Below, one piece after another: positions 9,307-19,405 of a stretch of DNA of 64,000 nt (positions are counted from its first letter, which is position 1; each line of letters starts with the position of its first letter). The DNA is taken from positions 310,001-374,000 of the forward strand of contig NZ_JAFFQD010000001.1 of NCBI RefSeq assembly GCF_016918565.1. Reading direction: 5' to 3'. The DNA is from Desulfogranum marinum. GTDB taxonomy: Bacteria; Desulfobacterota; Desulfobulbia; Desulfobulbales; Desulfobulbaceae. A program made the position numbers and the translations under genes. Under the pieces are notes generated by a model. That model was not told the DNA's origin, searched no databases, and saw only the letters and a list, made by a program, of their open reading frames with translations.

Positions 9307-10680
9307 TTACAATACAAGTTCAAACTTGCTTGGAGTATCATCACGATCTTTTCTATCCAGCAACGCATCTGTAATTTTTTCCAGCAGACGCAGGCCGCCC
9401 ATATACCCAACTGTCGGGAAATGCTGATGCCCCTGACGATCCAAAATCGGGAATCCCCAGCGAACAAACGGTAAGTCTTCATCACGGGCTATATACTTGC
9501 AATAGGTGTTGCCGATGATGAGATCAACCGGATCATTTTTGATCCACTGGTGGAGCAGGAACATATCTCCCTTGGCCTTGACGTTCACCTCACAATCCAT
9601 GCCTGCGGTCAGTTCTTTAATCCTTTTTTCAAACTTCTTCCCTGGTGTTCCAGTCACAACGTGGACCGGACACATATCAATGGAGACAAGAAATTCAGTC
9701 ATGGCAATCAATTGATCAGGGTCACCAACCAAGGCTACTTTTTTGCCGTAAAGCCATTGGTGCATATCAGAAATAAAATCAACCAGGCGTCCACGTTCAG
9801 ACGCCACTTCATCTGGTACGGTTGTTCCAGCCAAGGTGCGAAGGGCATCAATAAATCTATCGGTTGCGTTCAAACCAAAAGGCATATCAAGAACCGAACA
9901 AGGCACCTTGCATTTCGTATCAAGCAGCCTGGCGCCGTCAGCAGAACACCATTCACCAAGGGCCAGTGTCCCAATAGCCCCGCCGCTCGCTTTAATGTCC
10001 TCTATAGGCGTACCAGCATCGGGAAACATCGAATATTCACCAGTCAGAGCCCCATTAAGAACGCCGGAGGTATCTGGAAACATGGTGATATCAATTCCAA
10101 TAAGATCCGCGAGCCTTTTAAGCTCAGCCATATCAGAAGGCTCAACCCAGCCTGGAATTATATTTATTTTGCCGTTCTTTTTTTCCTGCGGTTCGGCAAG
10201 CGCAGCCATGGCCTTGACCATGTTGGAGAAACCGGTCACATGCGATCCCACATAGCTTGGAGTGGGCGCTCCGAAGACTGTCTTTCCTTCAGGTATCTTT
10301 TTTTCCTTGTTCGCCTTGTGAAAAATCTGCGGTAAATCATCGCCGATTGTTTCGGACAAACAGGTTGTATGAACCGCTATTACTTCAGGCTCATATACGG
10401 TAAAAATATTATTAATAGCCTGGATCAGGTTTGCCTGTCCGCCGAACACCGATGCTCCCTCGGTAAAGGAACTGGTGGCAGCCGAGATGGGCTCTTTGTA
10501 GTGCCTGGTCAAAGTACTTCGATGATAGGCACAGCATCCCTGTGAACCGTGACTGTGCGGCAGACACCCTTTTATGCCAAGTGATGCATACATGGCACCA
10601 ATAGGCTGACAGGTCTTGGCCGGATTGATCATCAAGGCTTTGCGATCAGCAATTTCTTTTGGTGTATGTCGTAGTAACAT
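9307..10680 (-). CDS. nifK: Nitrogenase MoFe protein beta chain
   Basis: This 457-residue protein forms the alpha2-beta2 MoFe protein with NifD. P-cluster cysteines are visible in KTCQPIGAMYASLG, SHGSQGCCAYHR and HTTCLSETIGDD, spaced as in NifK. The length is that of the short anaerobe-type NifK lacking the long N-terminal extension of aerobic diazotrophs. The gene is 25 bases downstream of nifD. Confidence 0.97.
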   Translation of the reverse strand: MLLRHTPKEIADRKALMINPAKTCQPIGAMYASLGIKGCLPHSHGSQGCCAYHRSTLTRHYKEPISAATSSFTEGASVFGGQANLIQAINNIFTVYEPEVIAVHTTCLSETIGDDLPQIFHKANKEKKIPEGKTVFGAPTPSYVGSHVTGFSNMVKAMAALAEPQEKKNGKINIIPGWVEPSDMAELKRLADLIGIDITMFPDTSGVLNGALTGEYSMFPDAGTPIEDIKASGGAIGTLALGEWCSADGARLLDTKCKVPCSVLDMPFGLNATDRFIDALRTLAGTTVPDEVASERGRLVDFISDMHQWLYGKKVALVGDPDQLIAMTEFLVSIDMCPVHVVTGTPGKKFEKRIKELTAGMDCEVNVKAKGDMFLLHQWIKNDPVDLIIGNTYCKYIARDEDLPFVRWGFPILDRQGHQHFPTVGYMGGLRLLEKITDALLDRKDRDDTPSKFELVL

Positions 10681-10705
10681 GATCGTACCTTCCTAAAATT
10701 CTTTG

Positions 10706-12343
10706 TTATTCCCACACATATGTTGCGGAAAGTTCCGGATTTTTCTGCCAGGGAGCCTTCATGTAGCTCCAGATTTTACTGCTGACCAGCCGGTCTATCT
10801 CGTTATAAAAATTAACAGCTCCCACAAACCCCGCATACGGACCGCCCGAGTCATAACTGTGCAACTGCTTCATGGGCACGCCCAACTTCTGGATGGAATA
10901 TTTCTCTTTAATTCCTGCACAAAAGAGATCCGGCTTCAGCAACTCAACCAATTTTTCGGCTTCATACTGATTCAAATCATCAATGACCAGAGTGCCCTCG
11001 TCCATCGCTGGGTTCAAGCCCTCATACTCTTTAAACTTCAATCCAGCCTTTTCCAACGCCTCAATTTCTGCAGCTGTCTTCCGAGGATTGTACAATTCAG
11101 GATCAGCCTCGACCTCAATTTCTTCAATATTGCGGCTGTCGGCATCAACTTTAAGATTAGGAATTACATGGCGACCTTCATAATCATCCCGGTGTCCGAA
11201 CTCATAGCCTGCAGAAAGGGTCTTCATGCCCATTTCTTCAAATAATTCCTGATAATGATGCGCACGCGAGCCGCCGACGAAAATCATCGCTGTTTTGCCT
11301 TCTGTTCGAGGAAGGACTGATTCCTGTGCGGCTTTTACAGCCGGCATTTCTTCTGCAATTACTTCCTCTACCTTATCGATAAGCTCCTGATCGCCAAAAT
11401 ACTGGGCGATTTTCCGTAGTGATTTTGCAGTTGCCTTTGCCCCGATAAAATTGATTTTAATCCACGGGATACCGTATTTTGTCTCAAGCATGTCCGCAAC
11501 ATAGTTAATGGAGCGATGACACATGACGCAACTGAGGTCTGCCTGGTTTGCCGAGGCAAATTGGTCGTAGGTGGAATTACCGGAAAATGTGGCAATATTA
11601 GTGATGCCGCACTTCTTCAGGACACGGTCGATCTCAAAACCGTCACCACCGATATTATATTCACCAAGGAGGTTAATCTTGTATTTATCAGTTTTTTCGT
11701 TCTCACTAGTCCCAACAAGATGGGTAAACACCTGGTTGTTGGCGATATGGTGACCAGCCGACTGGGATACCCCCTTATACCCTTCACAACTGAAGGCAAA
11801 AACATTACAGTCACCAAACTTCTCTTTCATCTTCTTGGCAACAGCATGGATATCATCACCGATCAACCCCACTGGGCAGGTTGCAAAAACTGCAATCCCT
11901 TTAGGGTGAAAGGTGTCGTATGCTTCCTGAATAGCCGCCTCAAGTTTTTTCTCACCACCAAAGATGATGTCTGAATCCTGCATATCAGTGGTAAAAGAAT
12001 ACGGTATATAATTATCTTCTCCTTTTTCACCGGCATCATGCTGATTGCGTCGAGTGAGCCAGGCATAAAAGCTGCAACCCACCGGGCCATGCACCAGGTT
12101 AATAATATCACTGGTCGGCCCCATGATAACGCCTTTACAACCGGCGTAGGTACAACCGCGCATGGTGATAATACCTGGAATTGTTCGTACGTTTGCTGTA
12201 ATTTCCGGCGTAGTATTTTCAAGCGCCTCGTTAATCATTATCTGCTTGGCACGTTTTCGGGCGACCTTAGGCGGATACTTTTCAAGGAGTTTCCCCTTGA
12301 TATCATTTGGCTCCCACTGCACCATTTTTTCTGTTCTTCCCAT
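10706..12343 (-). CDS. nifD: Nitrogenase MoFe protein alpha chain
   Basis: This 545-residue protein holds the FeMo cofactor and half the P-cluster. P-cluster cysteines are C64 (RGCTYAGC), C90 (HGPVGC) and C156 (FATCPVG). The FeMo-cofactor cysteine is C275 in SCVMCHRSINY, and the cofactor histidine is in QLHSYDSGGPYAGF. An extra stretch of about 50 residues (from GRHVIPNL to KFKEYEGL) is the insertion known from clostridial and other anaerobe NifD. Together with the nifI genes, this places the enzyme in the anaerobe/methanogen-related lineage of Mo-nitrogenases. Confidence 0.97.
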   Translation of the reverse strand: MGRTEKMVQWEPNDIKGKLLEKYPPKVARKRAKQIMINEALENTTPEITANVRTIPGIITMRGCTYAGCKGVIMGPTSDIINLVHGPVGCSFYAWLTRRNQHDAGEKGEDNYIPYSFTTDMQDSDIIFGGEKKLEAAIQEAYDTFHPKGIAVFATCPVGLIGDDIHAVAKKMKEKFGDCNVFAFSCEGYKGVSQSAGHHIANNQVFTHLVGTSENEKTDKYKINLLGEYNIGGDGFEIDRVLKKCGITNIATFSGNSTYDQFASANQADLSCVMCHRSINYVADMLETKYGIPWIKINFIGAKATAKSLRKIAQYFGDQELIDKVEEVIAEEMPAVKAAQESVLPRTEGKTAMIFVGGSRAHHYQELFEEMGMKTLSAGYEFGHRDDYEGRHVIPNLKVDADSRNIEEIEVEADPELYNPRKTAAEIEALEKAGLKFKEYEGLNPAMDEGTLVIDDLNQYEAEKLVELLKPDLFCAGIKEKYSIQKLGVPMKQLHSYDSGGPYAGFVGAVNFYNEIDRLVSSKIWSYMKAPWQKNPELSATYVWE

Positions 12344-12365
12344 AACCTCTGCTCCTTAAAGGAAA

Positions 12366-12740
12366 TTACTGAATCGACTTTGCGCCGCGTTCGTTCGTCC
12401 GAACTCTGGCAGCATCTGCCATGGGGAGGATAAATATTTTACCGTCACCCGCTTTACCTGTCTTGTTAATGGTTATGATTGCTTCCACGATATCATCAAC
12501 CTTATCGTCCTCAACAACGACAGTTACCATTCTCTTGGGATACAGGTTTCCCTTCTCTCCCAGCAGCGCTGCAGCCTCTTCATACCCTTCTTCAACGCCA
12601 TCCATCAGCTTGCGATTGACAAACCCAACCCCCCTGCCCTGTACTTCATGGGCAAAGAAGGCATCAACACCGGCATCAGTCAGTGCAGTCTTAGTTTTGT
12701 TCATCATATTCATGCGAACAATAGCGATTATTTCTTTCAT
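12366..12740 (-). CDS. nifI2: Nitrogenase PII-like regulator NifI2
   Basis: This is a 124-residue PII-family protein. It begins MKEIIAIVRMNMMNKTKTAL and contains the long T-loop (YPKRMVTVVVEDD) and the C-terminal GDGKIFILPMADAARVRTNE motif. NifI1 and NifI2 form a complex that blocks MoFe protein activity when nitrogen is plentiful and is released by 2-oxoglutarate. The start overlaps the stop of nifI1 by 4 bases (ATGA). Confidence 0.95.
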   Translation of the reverse strand: MKEIIAIVRMNMMNKTKTALTDAGVDAFFAHEVQGRGVGFVNRKLMDGVEEGYEEAAALLGEKGNLYPKRMVTVVVEDDKVDDIVEAIITINKTGKAGDGKIFILPMADAARVRTNERGAKSIQ

Positions 12741-13090
12741 GCGGCCACCTCCTCGGCAGAGGCCCCCTCTTTAACGCCGGAACTGATGGTGTATACTTCT
12801 TCAACTTCCGATACAAATATCTTACCGTCACCAAAAGCACCTTTTTTGCTCGATCTGGCAGTATCCATAATCGTATCAATGACGAATTCCTTATCAGCTT
12901 CCGGCACAACACTGATCAGCATAGTTTTTGGGATTTCATCGTAGGTGACTTCACCAATCTTAATCCCCCGTTGCTTTCCGCGCCCTGCAACAGAATACTT
13001 TGTCACAGCTGGAAAGCCTGCGTCCATAAGTGCTGCAAGCACCTCATCAGATTTCTCCGGACGAACAATTGCTCTAATCATGATCATCAT
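12737..13090 (-). CDS. nifI1: Nitrogenase PII-like regulator NifI1
   Basis: This is a 117-residue PII-family protein with the typical beginning MIMIRAIVRPEKSDEVLAAL, the loop GRGKQRGIKIGEV and the ending FGDGKIFVSEVEEVYTI. It sits between nifH and nifD, as in methanogens and many anaerobic bacteria. There it partners NifI2 in post-translational switch-off of nitrogenase, replacing the DraT/DraG system. Confidence 0.95.
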   Translation of the reverse strand: MMIMIRAIVRPEKSDEVLAALMDAGFPAVTKYSVAGRGKQRGIKIGEVTYDEIPKTMLISVVPEADKEFVIDTIMDTARSSKKGAFGDGKIFVSEVEEVYTISSGVKEGASAEEVAA

Positions 13091-13117
13091 TGCTTTTCTC
13101 CTGTAATATCAATTTTA

Positions 13118-13954
<837 letters not shown>

Positions 13955-14046
13955 CTACGTTGTTGATATGATAATTGCTGACATTACCTGTTCTGCAGTA
14001 GTACCTTTCTGCAGTGTGCTTTTGTTTTCGTGTTTGCTTTTCTATC

Positions 14047-14061
14047 GCAAGGCCTGTGCCA
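14047..14061 (-). promoter_or_regulatory. Sigma-54 (RpoN) promoter of the nif operon
   Basis: On the minus strand the sequence reads TGGCACAGGCCTTGC, an exact match to the -24 (TGGCAC) and -12 (TTGC) boxes with 5-base spacing. It lies about 100 bases upstream of the nifH start codon. Confidence 0.9.
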
Positions 14062-14178
14062 AAAATCAAAATTAAAAATAAAACCTTAATTTCAATTACT
14101 TAACAAAAAAATAAACCCTCTCTAAAACAAACAACTTTGTACAAGACTTTTCACCATTTTGGAATTAACGTACAAAAT

Positions 14179-14194
14179 TGTAAAAAATAAGACA
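14179..14194. promoter_or_regulatory. Putative NifA upstream activating site
   Basis: TGT-N10-ACA, the NifA-binding consensus, is present about 120 bases upstream of the -24 box, within the usual range for a looping enhancer site. The match is short, so the position carries much of the weight. Confidence 0.6.
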
Positions 14195-14865
14195 GTAATG
14201 CAACACTGGTAACAACCAATTTTAAAGAGTTACGTCCATGGTCATTATAGATTTGGAGCCATTACATGTTCCATGTGGTGCCGGGGGCTGCGGGAATTTT
14301 ATTCTAGAGAAAAAAAAGTGATCAAGTTTAGGAAAAACCTTTAGGGAGAGAAAATCGGAATGAAAGAAGCAAAAAAGAACGTTGACCTGAACGAGTGGGC
14401 AATACAAACTACTTTTACACGACACCGTTGACTTTAAAATACCCGCATGGAAAAATTCGGTAGTCACTGTCCACTACATCTCTTCCAGGCAGACTACCCT
14501 GCCAGGGAGGGGGTATATAATAGATATCCAGATATTTTGCCTAGTTCACAGTAGATTGTTACCCACTGAACCTACTCGACTTTCCTCCCTGGAGGGACAA
14601 CCGGACAGGTTGTTGTATCTGAAACACATTTGTTATGAACAGAATTTTAAAAAAGCTTGGAAGAGCCGGAAAAAAGAGATAGGTTGTTCGACAATTTGCC
14701 GAACGAGAATAGTTTGCAGCAAAACTAACCCAAGCTGCAGCTCCAAATCACATTGCATGTCTGGAACATATCTCCATTACATTGGTCACATACGCAGTTA
14801 CTCGTAGTACCGTTTGGATCCGCTTCTAGGCTTTGAATATTTCCCCAAAAATCTAGGAGAAAACA
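14195..14865. other. Non-coding stretch between the divergent nif and hisD-like operons
   Basis: No credible gene is seen. Two small inverted repeats stand out. One is at 14485-14492/14499-14506 (CCAGGCAG against CTGCCAGG, one mismatch). The other is at 14597-14602/14608-14613 (ACAACC against GGTTGT, perfect, 5-base loop). Either could be an operator for the downstream operon, but nothing in the window tests this. Confidence 0.45.
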
Positions 14866-16197
14866 ATGGTGGAAGAAATTCGACTGCTCACATTACAAAA
14901 CCTTTCTGCTGATGCGCGTCAAAAACTCCTTCTGCGCACAGAAAGCGACCTCGGGCACTATCTGAATACTGCACAAACAATCATCAAGGCAGTACAAGAG
15001 GAAGGCGACGCTGCACTGGTTCGCTTTGGCCGTGATTTTGACAAGGCGGCAATTGAACCGGGCACCATCAAGGTTACAGAGGAAGAATTTGCTCGTGCTG
15101 AAGCTGCAGTTCCCGCAGAACTGGTGGAAGCAATTCGTTTTGCCACGGAGAGTATCCGCATTTTCCATCAACAGCAGATGCCGGAACGAATGCGGATGGA
15201 AGAAATGCGACCGGGAGTGTTCTGTGGTGAAAAATATGCGCCAATCCCTTCTGTTGCCTGCTACGTTCCCAGGGGTAAGGGATCGTTTCCCAGTGTATTG
15301 ATGATGACGGCTGTTCCTGCTGTTGTTGCTGGTGTGCCGAAGGTGTGTGTACTCACCCCAGCAGGCCCTGATGGTCGGGTTGACGATGCAACTCTTTTTG
15401 CTGCCCAAGAGGTTGGGGTAAGCGAAGTGTATAAATGCGGCGGCGCCCAGGCAGTAGCTGCAGTTGCTTATGGCACTGAAACGGTCCCCAAAGTCGATAA
15501 AATCGTTGGCCCGGGGAGCCCCTGGGTTGTAGCTGCCAAACAATTGCTTGCTGATGTCATCGATCCCGGTACACCAGCAGGCCCCAGCGAATCAATAGTT
15601 TTTGCAGACAGTTCAGCGGATGGGGCCCTGGCTGCTCTGGACCTGATCATTGAGTCTGAACACGGTCCGGACTCTTCAGCGTATCTCATTACCAATAGTG
15701 AGCAGGTGGCCCAAGCCGCACTGCAGGCAATTCCTGGGTACTGGGAGCAACTGGGTGAGACCAGGAGATCCTTTTCCAAAACCGTGCTGAGTGGGGAGCG
15801 TGGTGGCATTATCATTGCTGAAGACATCCGGAGTTGTATCGATTTCATTAATGATTACGCCCCAGAGCACCTGATGATCCATAGCCGCGAACCCTTTGCT
15901 CACCTTGGCTCCATAACCAATGCCGGCGAAATTCTACTCGGCGAGCATACCCCTATTTCCCTTGGCAATTATGTGCTGGGTCCCAATGCAGTGCTGCCCA
16001 CTTCCGGGGCAGCTAAACTTCACTCTCCCCTCGGAGTATATGATTACCTTAAGGCTACCGGTATCGGCTACGTCACTTCAAACGCATACACTACCTTAGC
16101 CAAGCATACTCATGCACTTGCCGTCTATGAGGGATTTGACGGTCATGCGCTTGCGGTTTCCGAGCTGCGGGATACACTCCAGCAACAAAAAGGGTAA
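14866..16197 (+). CDS. Histidinol-dehydrogenase-family paralogue (HpsN-like)
   Basis: This 443-residue protein has the HisD fold. Visible motifs are PSVACYVPRGKGSFPS, the NAD-binding GPGSPWVVAAKQ, DPGTPAGPSESIVFAD and INDYAPEHL. The zinc/catalytic region reads ESEHGPDS where biosynthetic HisD has QAEHDPDA, so the zinc-ligand glutamine is Glu here and the histidine is kept. The final histidine is in GFDGHALAV. Such paralogues include sulfopropanediol 3-dehydrogenase (HpsN), which oxidises an alcohol twice to an acid. The neighbours are an SDR, an ABC importer and a HisB-like protein, so it probably oxidises an imported alcohol and is not the histidine-biosynthesis enzyme (inference). RBS TAGGAGA. 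Confidence 0.85.
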   Translation: MVEEIRLLTLQNLSADARQKLLLRTESDLGHYLNTAQTIIKAVQEEGDAALVRFGRDFDKAAIEPGTIKVTEEEFARAEAAVPAELVEAIRFATESIRIFHQQQMPERMRMEEMRPGVFCGEKYAPIPSVACYVPRGKGSFPSVLMMTAVPAVVAGVPKVCVLTPAGPDGRVDDATLFAAQEVGVSEVYKCGGAQAVAAVAYGTETVPKVDKIVGPGSPWVVAAKQLLADVIDPGTPAGPSESIVFADSSADGALAALDLIIESEHGPDSSAYLITNSEQVAQAALQAIPGYWEQLGETRRSFSKTVLSGERGGIIIAEDIRSCIDFINDYAPEHLMIHSREPFAHLGSITNAGEILLGEHTPISLGNYVLGPNAVLPTSGAAKLHSPLGVYDYLKATGIGYVTSNAYTTLAKHTHALAVYEGFDGHALAVSELRDTLQQQKG

Positions 16198-16202
16198 ACA
16201 CA

Positions 16203-16994
16203 ATGAACAGCGATCAAGCTCCCCCCATTATAGCTCCAAAATTTGACCTTTCAGGGAAGAAAGCCCTGATAACCGGCGCTTCAAGGGGAATAGGCAGAGC
16301 ACTTGCGATTGGACTTGCCCAGGCCGGGGCAGAGGTTGTTCTTACCGGCAGAAGCACACAACTCCTCTCCGCTGTTGCAGCGGAGATCAGTGCTGAACAT
16401 GCTCGCCCCACAGTCCTCTGTTTAGATGTGACGGATGTTGAGGCGCTGCCGGACGCAGTTGAAACCTGCTGCAGCAAGATAGGTGGCCTTGATATCCTGG
16501 TTAATAATGCCGGCTTTGAGCGGGTACAAGATTCCCTGCAAGTCACCCCGTCAACCTGGGATACCATTCTTGATACCAATCTCAAAGGTGCTTTTTTCAT
16601 GGCACAGGCTGCAGCCAAGGTTATGCTTGAAAGCGGTAGTGGGAGTATTGTGAATGTCTGCTCGCTCGCTTCCAGCGTTGGTATCCCCACGGCAGTACCA
16701 TATACCAGCTCCAAAAGCGGATTACTTGGCATGACCCGGGCTCTGTCTTCGGAATGGGCACCTAAAGGCATCCGCGTTAACGGCATTGCTCCTGGATATT
16801 TCAGAACGGCAATGACCGATGTCTTTTTTCAAGACAATGAATGGGCAGAGGCTATGCTTGCTAAAATTCCTGCGGGAAGATTTGGTCGAGTCGAAGACCT
16901 CATTGGTGCGGTGGTCTTTTTTGCAAGCCCTGCCGCAGAATACATAACAGGGCAGATGCTGACCATTGATGGTGGTTATCTTGCCTCTATATAA
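16203..16994 (+). CDS. Short-chain dehydrogenase/reductase
   Basis: This is a 263-residue classical SDR. It has the nucleotide-binding TGASRGIGRA, the NNAG motif (VNNAGFE), the catalytic serine in NVCSLASS and the YxxxK in PYTSSKSG, where the expected tyrosine and lysine are four residues apart. The ending ITGQMLTIDGGY is typical of gluconate/3-oxoacyl-type reductases. It starts 5 bases after the HisD-like gene, so the two are probably cotranscribed and may act on the same alcohol. The substrate is not deducible. Confidence 0.9.
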   Translation: MNSDQAPPIIAPKFDLSGKKALITGASRGIGRALAIGLAQAGAEVVLTGRSTQLLSAVAAEISAEHARPTVLCLDVTDVEALPDAVETCCSKIGGLDILVNNAGFERVQDSLQVTPSTWDTILDTNLKGAFFMAQAAAKVMLESGSGSIVNVCSLASSVGIPTAVPYTSSKSGLLGMTRALSSEWAPKGIRVNGIAPGYFRTAMTDVFFQDNEWAEAMLAKIPAGRFGRVEDLIGAVVFFASPAAEYITGQMLTIDGGYLASI

Positions 16995-17003
16995 TTATAT
17001 TCA

Positions 17004-18140
17004 TTGATGATAAAACCCGTGACGCAAACCTCTCCTCTTGTCGAACTAAGCAACGTAAGCAAACGGTTTGGCAAGGTTACCGCTGTAGACAATGCAAACT
17101 TTTCCCTCTCCCAGGGATCGGTTCTGACCATCCTCGGCCCCAGCGGTTGTGGTAAAACCACCCTGCTGAGGATGATCGCCGGCTTTGAATCACCAACAAC
17201 AGGCAATATTCGTATAAACGGGCAGCCTGTTCAGGCTGTTCCGCCGTATAAACGCTCCATAGGCATGGTGTTTCAGAACCTTGCTCTTTTCCCCCATATG
17301 ACAGCAGGAGAAAATATTGCCTATCCTCTAAAGATGAGGCGATTTTCCCCTCAGGATATTCCCGGGCTTGTTGAACGTTATCTTGACATTGTTCGTTTGT
17401 CTGGTATGGGAGAGAGAAGAATTCAGCAATTATCAGGCGGGCAGCAACAGCGAGTTGCCATCGCCCGAGCCCTGTCATTCAATCCGGATTTATTGCTGCT
17501 TGACGAACCTCTGTCGGCACTGGATAAAAAGCTGCGTGAAGAAATGCAGCTTGAGTTCAGACGGATTCAACAACAACTCGGTGTAACCACTATCAATGTC
17601 ACCCATGATCAGCGGGAGGCTCTGGTCATGTCTGATGAGATTATCGTCATGTCTGAAGGCGCCATTCAGCAGATTGCCGATCCGGTATCCCTGTACAGAC
17701 AACCCAGCAACCGATTCGTTGCCTCGTTTATCGGACTCACCTCCCTTATCAGAGGAACAGTAGAGGATGCCAGAGAAGGCAAGATTACCTTTCGTACAAC
17801 TCATACTACTCTTCAGGGGCAGGCAAGTGAACGTTTTCGATTTGGTGAAACCGTTGAAGGAGCGATACGCGCGGAACAAGTCCGTATCAGTACGGATATT
17901 AAGGGGGCTGAGGGTATGGATAACATACTTGATGGCGTTGTCGAACAACAGATTTTTGAAGGAGACAGGATGGTCTACCAGATATCGTGTCCTGCGCTTG
18001 GCACAGCTCCTCTGTTCGTATTTGATCATGACCCTAGCCATCATACGCCCCATGCACAGGGGGATAGAGTAGTGGTGAGCTGGAAAGTGAGAGATCTGTT
18101 GGTGTACCCATGCCAAAAATATCGAGTTTCAAACCCTTGA
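17004..18140 (+). CDS. ABC importer ATP-binding subunit, spermidine/putrescine (PotA) type
   Basis: This 378-residue ATPase has Walker A GPSGCGKTT, Q-loop MVFQNLALFPHM, signature LSGGQQQRVA, Walker B LLLLDEPLSALD and switch histidine NVTHDQ. A C-terminal TOBE-like domain follows from about residue 270. It energises the two permeases encoded downstream. The family transports polyamines, iron and related cations, but also assorted organic compounds, so the ligand is not fixed by homology. Confidence 0.93.
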   Translation: MMIKPVTQTSPLVELSNVSKRFGKVTAVDNANFSLSQGSVLTILGPSGCGKTTLLRMIAGFESPTTGNIRINGQPVQAVPPYKRSIGMVFQNLALFPHMTAGENIAYPLKMRRFSPQDIPGLVERYLDIVRLSGMGERRIQQLSGGQQQRVAIARALSFNPDLLLLDEPLSALDKKLREEMQLEFRRIQQQLGVTTINVTHDQREALVMSDEIIVMSEGAIQQIADPVSLYRQPSNRFVASFIGLTSLIRGTVEDAREGKITFRTTHTTLQGQASERFRFGETVEGAIRAEQVRISTDIKGAEGMDNILDGVVEQQIFEGDRMVYQISCPALGTAPLFVFDHDPSHHTPHAQGDRVVVSWKVRDLLVYPCQKYRVSNP

Positions 18141-18165
18141 ACAATTCAACCCAAGGAGGAATTGC

Positions 18166-19269
18166 ATGAAGAACAAGCCATTGGAGAGCCTGACGATGGA
18201 CAGGCGGGACTTTTTAAAAACATCAGCCGTAGTTGCCGGTAGTGTTGCACTGGGGCCTTCCATAGCCCTTGCCGAACAAAAGAAACCAAAGGAAATTATT
18301 GTCCGTGCCTGGGGCGGGTCTTGGGGAGAAGCACTCAAGACCGGCGTAGCTGATGGGTTTACTCAAGCAACAGGCATAAAGGTGCGCCTTGACTTTACAG
18401 AAGACAATGAAATCAAACCCAAAATATGGGCTGCGGTTGATCAGGGCCGGATACCACCGATTCACGTCAACTGGGATACGACCACTAACGCCACTATTTC
18501 GGCTCTACGCGGTGTCACCGTAGATCTAAGTGATCTGAGCAACCTGAAAGGGCTGCTCCCTCTCGCCAAACCGGTAGGAATGGAAGGATATCCTTTGGTC
18601 AACACCTATGCCTATGTCTATGTTTGCGCTTACCGTCCGGAAGCCTTTCCTGATGGTCCCCCTCAATCATGGAATGTACTGCTTGATCCAAAGTTCAAAG
18701 GCAGAGTCGCGCTGTACGACGACGGAATCGGCTTTAACCCAATAGCCGTTATTGCAGGCGGCGGGAGCTTAAAAGATATTCCAGGTAACATGGAGCCCGG
18801 GTATGCATTTTACAAAAAATTGAAGGCAAACAAGCCATTACTTGGCGAAGATGCGGATTTCACCACCTGGTTTCAGAAAGGTGAAATCGATCTTGCCTGC
18901 ACAATCAGCGTAAATGCACGTGCAGCCAAGCAAAGCGGCATCGATGTAGCATGGACGGTGCCCAAAGAAGGCTGTAAAGTGGATACCGACGGCTTATGGG
19001 TACCTAAAGGTCTGCCTGCAAATGAGGAGTACTGGGCTAAGGAATTTGTGAACTTTGCACTAACCAAAGAAGCCCAGAAAAAATGGTGTTCACTGTTAGG
19101 CCTGCCTCCTGTCTACCCTGGAATCGAGCCTCCTGCCGACTTGGCTGGAGATGTTTCCTACCCTACCAAACCTGAGGATTTTGCAAAACTGGTGCGTGTA
19201 CCGTCCAAGGTGTTGGTTGAAAACCAACCCAAATGGTTTGCGAAATTTAATGAAATTTTCCAGGGTTGA
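18166..19269 (+). CDS. ABC importer substrate-binding protein with Tat signal
   Basis: This 367-residue periplasmic binding protein is related to PotD/PotF and AfuA-like proteins. The N-terminus carries a twin-arginine motif (MDRRDFLKTSAVV), a hydrophobic stretch and a likely AxA cleavage site (SIALAEQ). Tat export suggests folding, or loading, before export. The mature part opens with EIIVRAWGGSWGEALKTG, a family signature. An AAGGAGG ribosome-binding site precedes the ATG. It is separated from the permease genes by a terminator and a small repeat. Confidence 0.92.
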   Translation: MKNKPLESLTMDRRDFLKTSAVVAGSVALGPSIALAEQKKPKEIIVRAWGGSWGEALKTGVADGFTQATGIKVRLDFTEDNEIKPKIWAAVDQGRIPPIHVNWDTTTNATISALRGVTVDLSDLSNLKGLLPLAKPVGMEGYPLVNTYAYVYVCAYRPEAFPDGPPQSWNVLLDPKFKGRVALYDDGIGFNPIAVIAGGGSLKDIPGNMEPGYAFYKKLKANKPLLGEDADFTTWFQKGEIDLACTISVNARAAKQSGIDVAWTVPKEGCKVDTDGLWVPKGLPANEEYWAKEFVNFALTKEAQKKWCSLLGLPPVYPGIEPPADLAGDVSYPTKPEDFAKLVRVPSKVLVENQPKWFAKFNEIFQG

Positions 19270-19292
19270 TGTGGTCTGATTGACTGTTTTTG

Positions 19293-19330
19293 CCCCACTG
19301 CATGCTGTTGCAGCGGGGTTTTATTTTTTA
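19293..19330 (+). terminator. Rho-independent terminator after the binding-protein gene
   Basis: CCCCACTGCA pairs with TGCAGCGGGG (one mismatch, 6-base loop), followed by a T-rich tract. Inside an operon this would lower transcription of the permease genes relative to the abundant binding protein. Confidence 0.8.
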
Positions 19331-19385
19331 TTAACTGCTCACGAGTTAATGAAAACAGTAGGTTACAACCTGTGTGAGTAGTTAC
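19331..19385. mobile_element. 55-bp MITE with 8-bp target duplication
   Basis: The inverted ends TTAACTGCTCAC and GTGAGTAGTTAC match with two mismatches. The element is flanked on both sides by ATTTTTTA (19323-19330 and 19386-19393), a perfect 8-bp target-site duplication. The 8-bp duplication and GTAA-type ends point to the IS66 family (inference). It sits between the binding-protein and permease genes. Confidence 0.7.
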
Positions 19386-19405
19386 ATTTTTTAAAAGGTA
19401 TTGCT

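Noticed and set aside
14222-14467. A minus-strand frame of 81 codons upstream of nifH
   Set aside because: No ribosome-binding site or domain. It lies upstream of the nif enhancer region and looks like chance.
14866-16197. True histidine-biosynthesis hisD
   Set aside because: The zinc-ligand region differs (ESEH instead of QAEH) and the neighbours are an importer and an SDR, not his genes.
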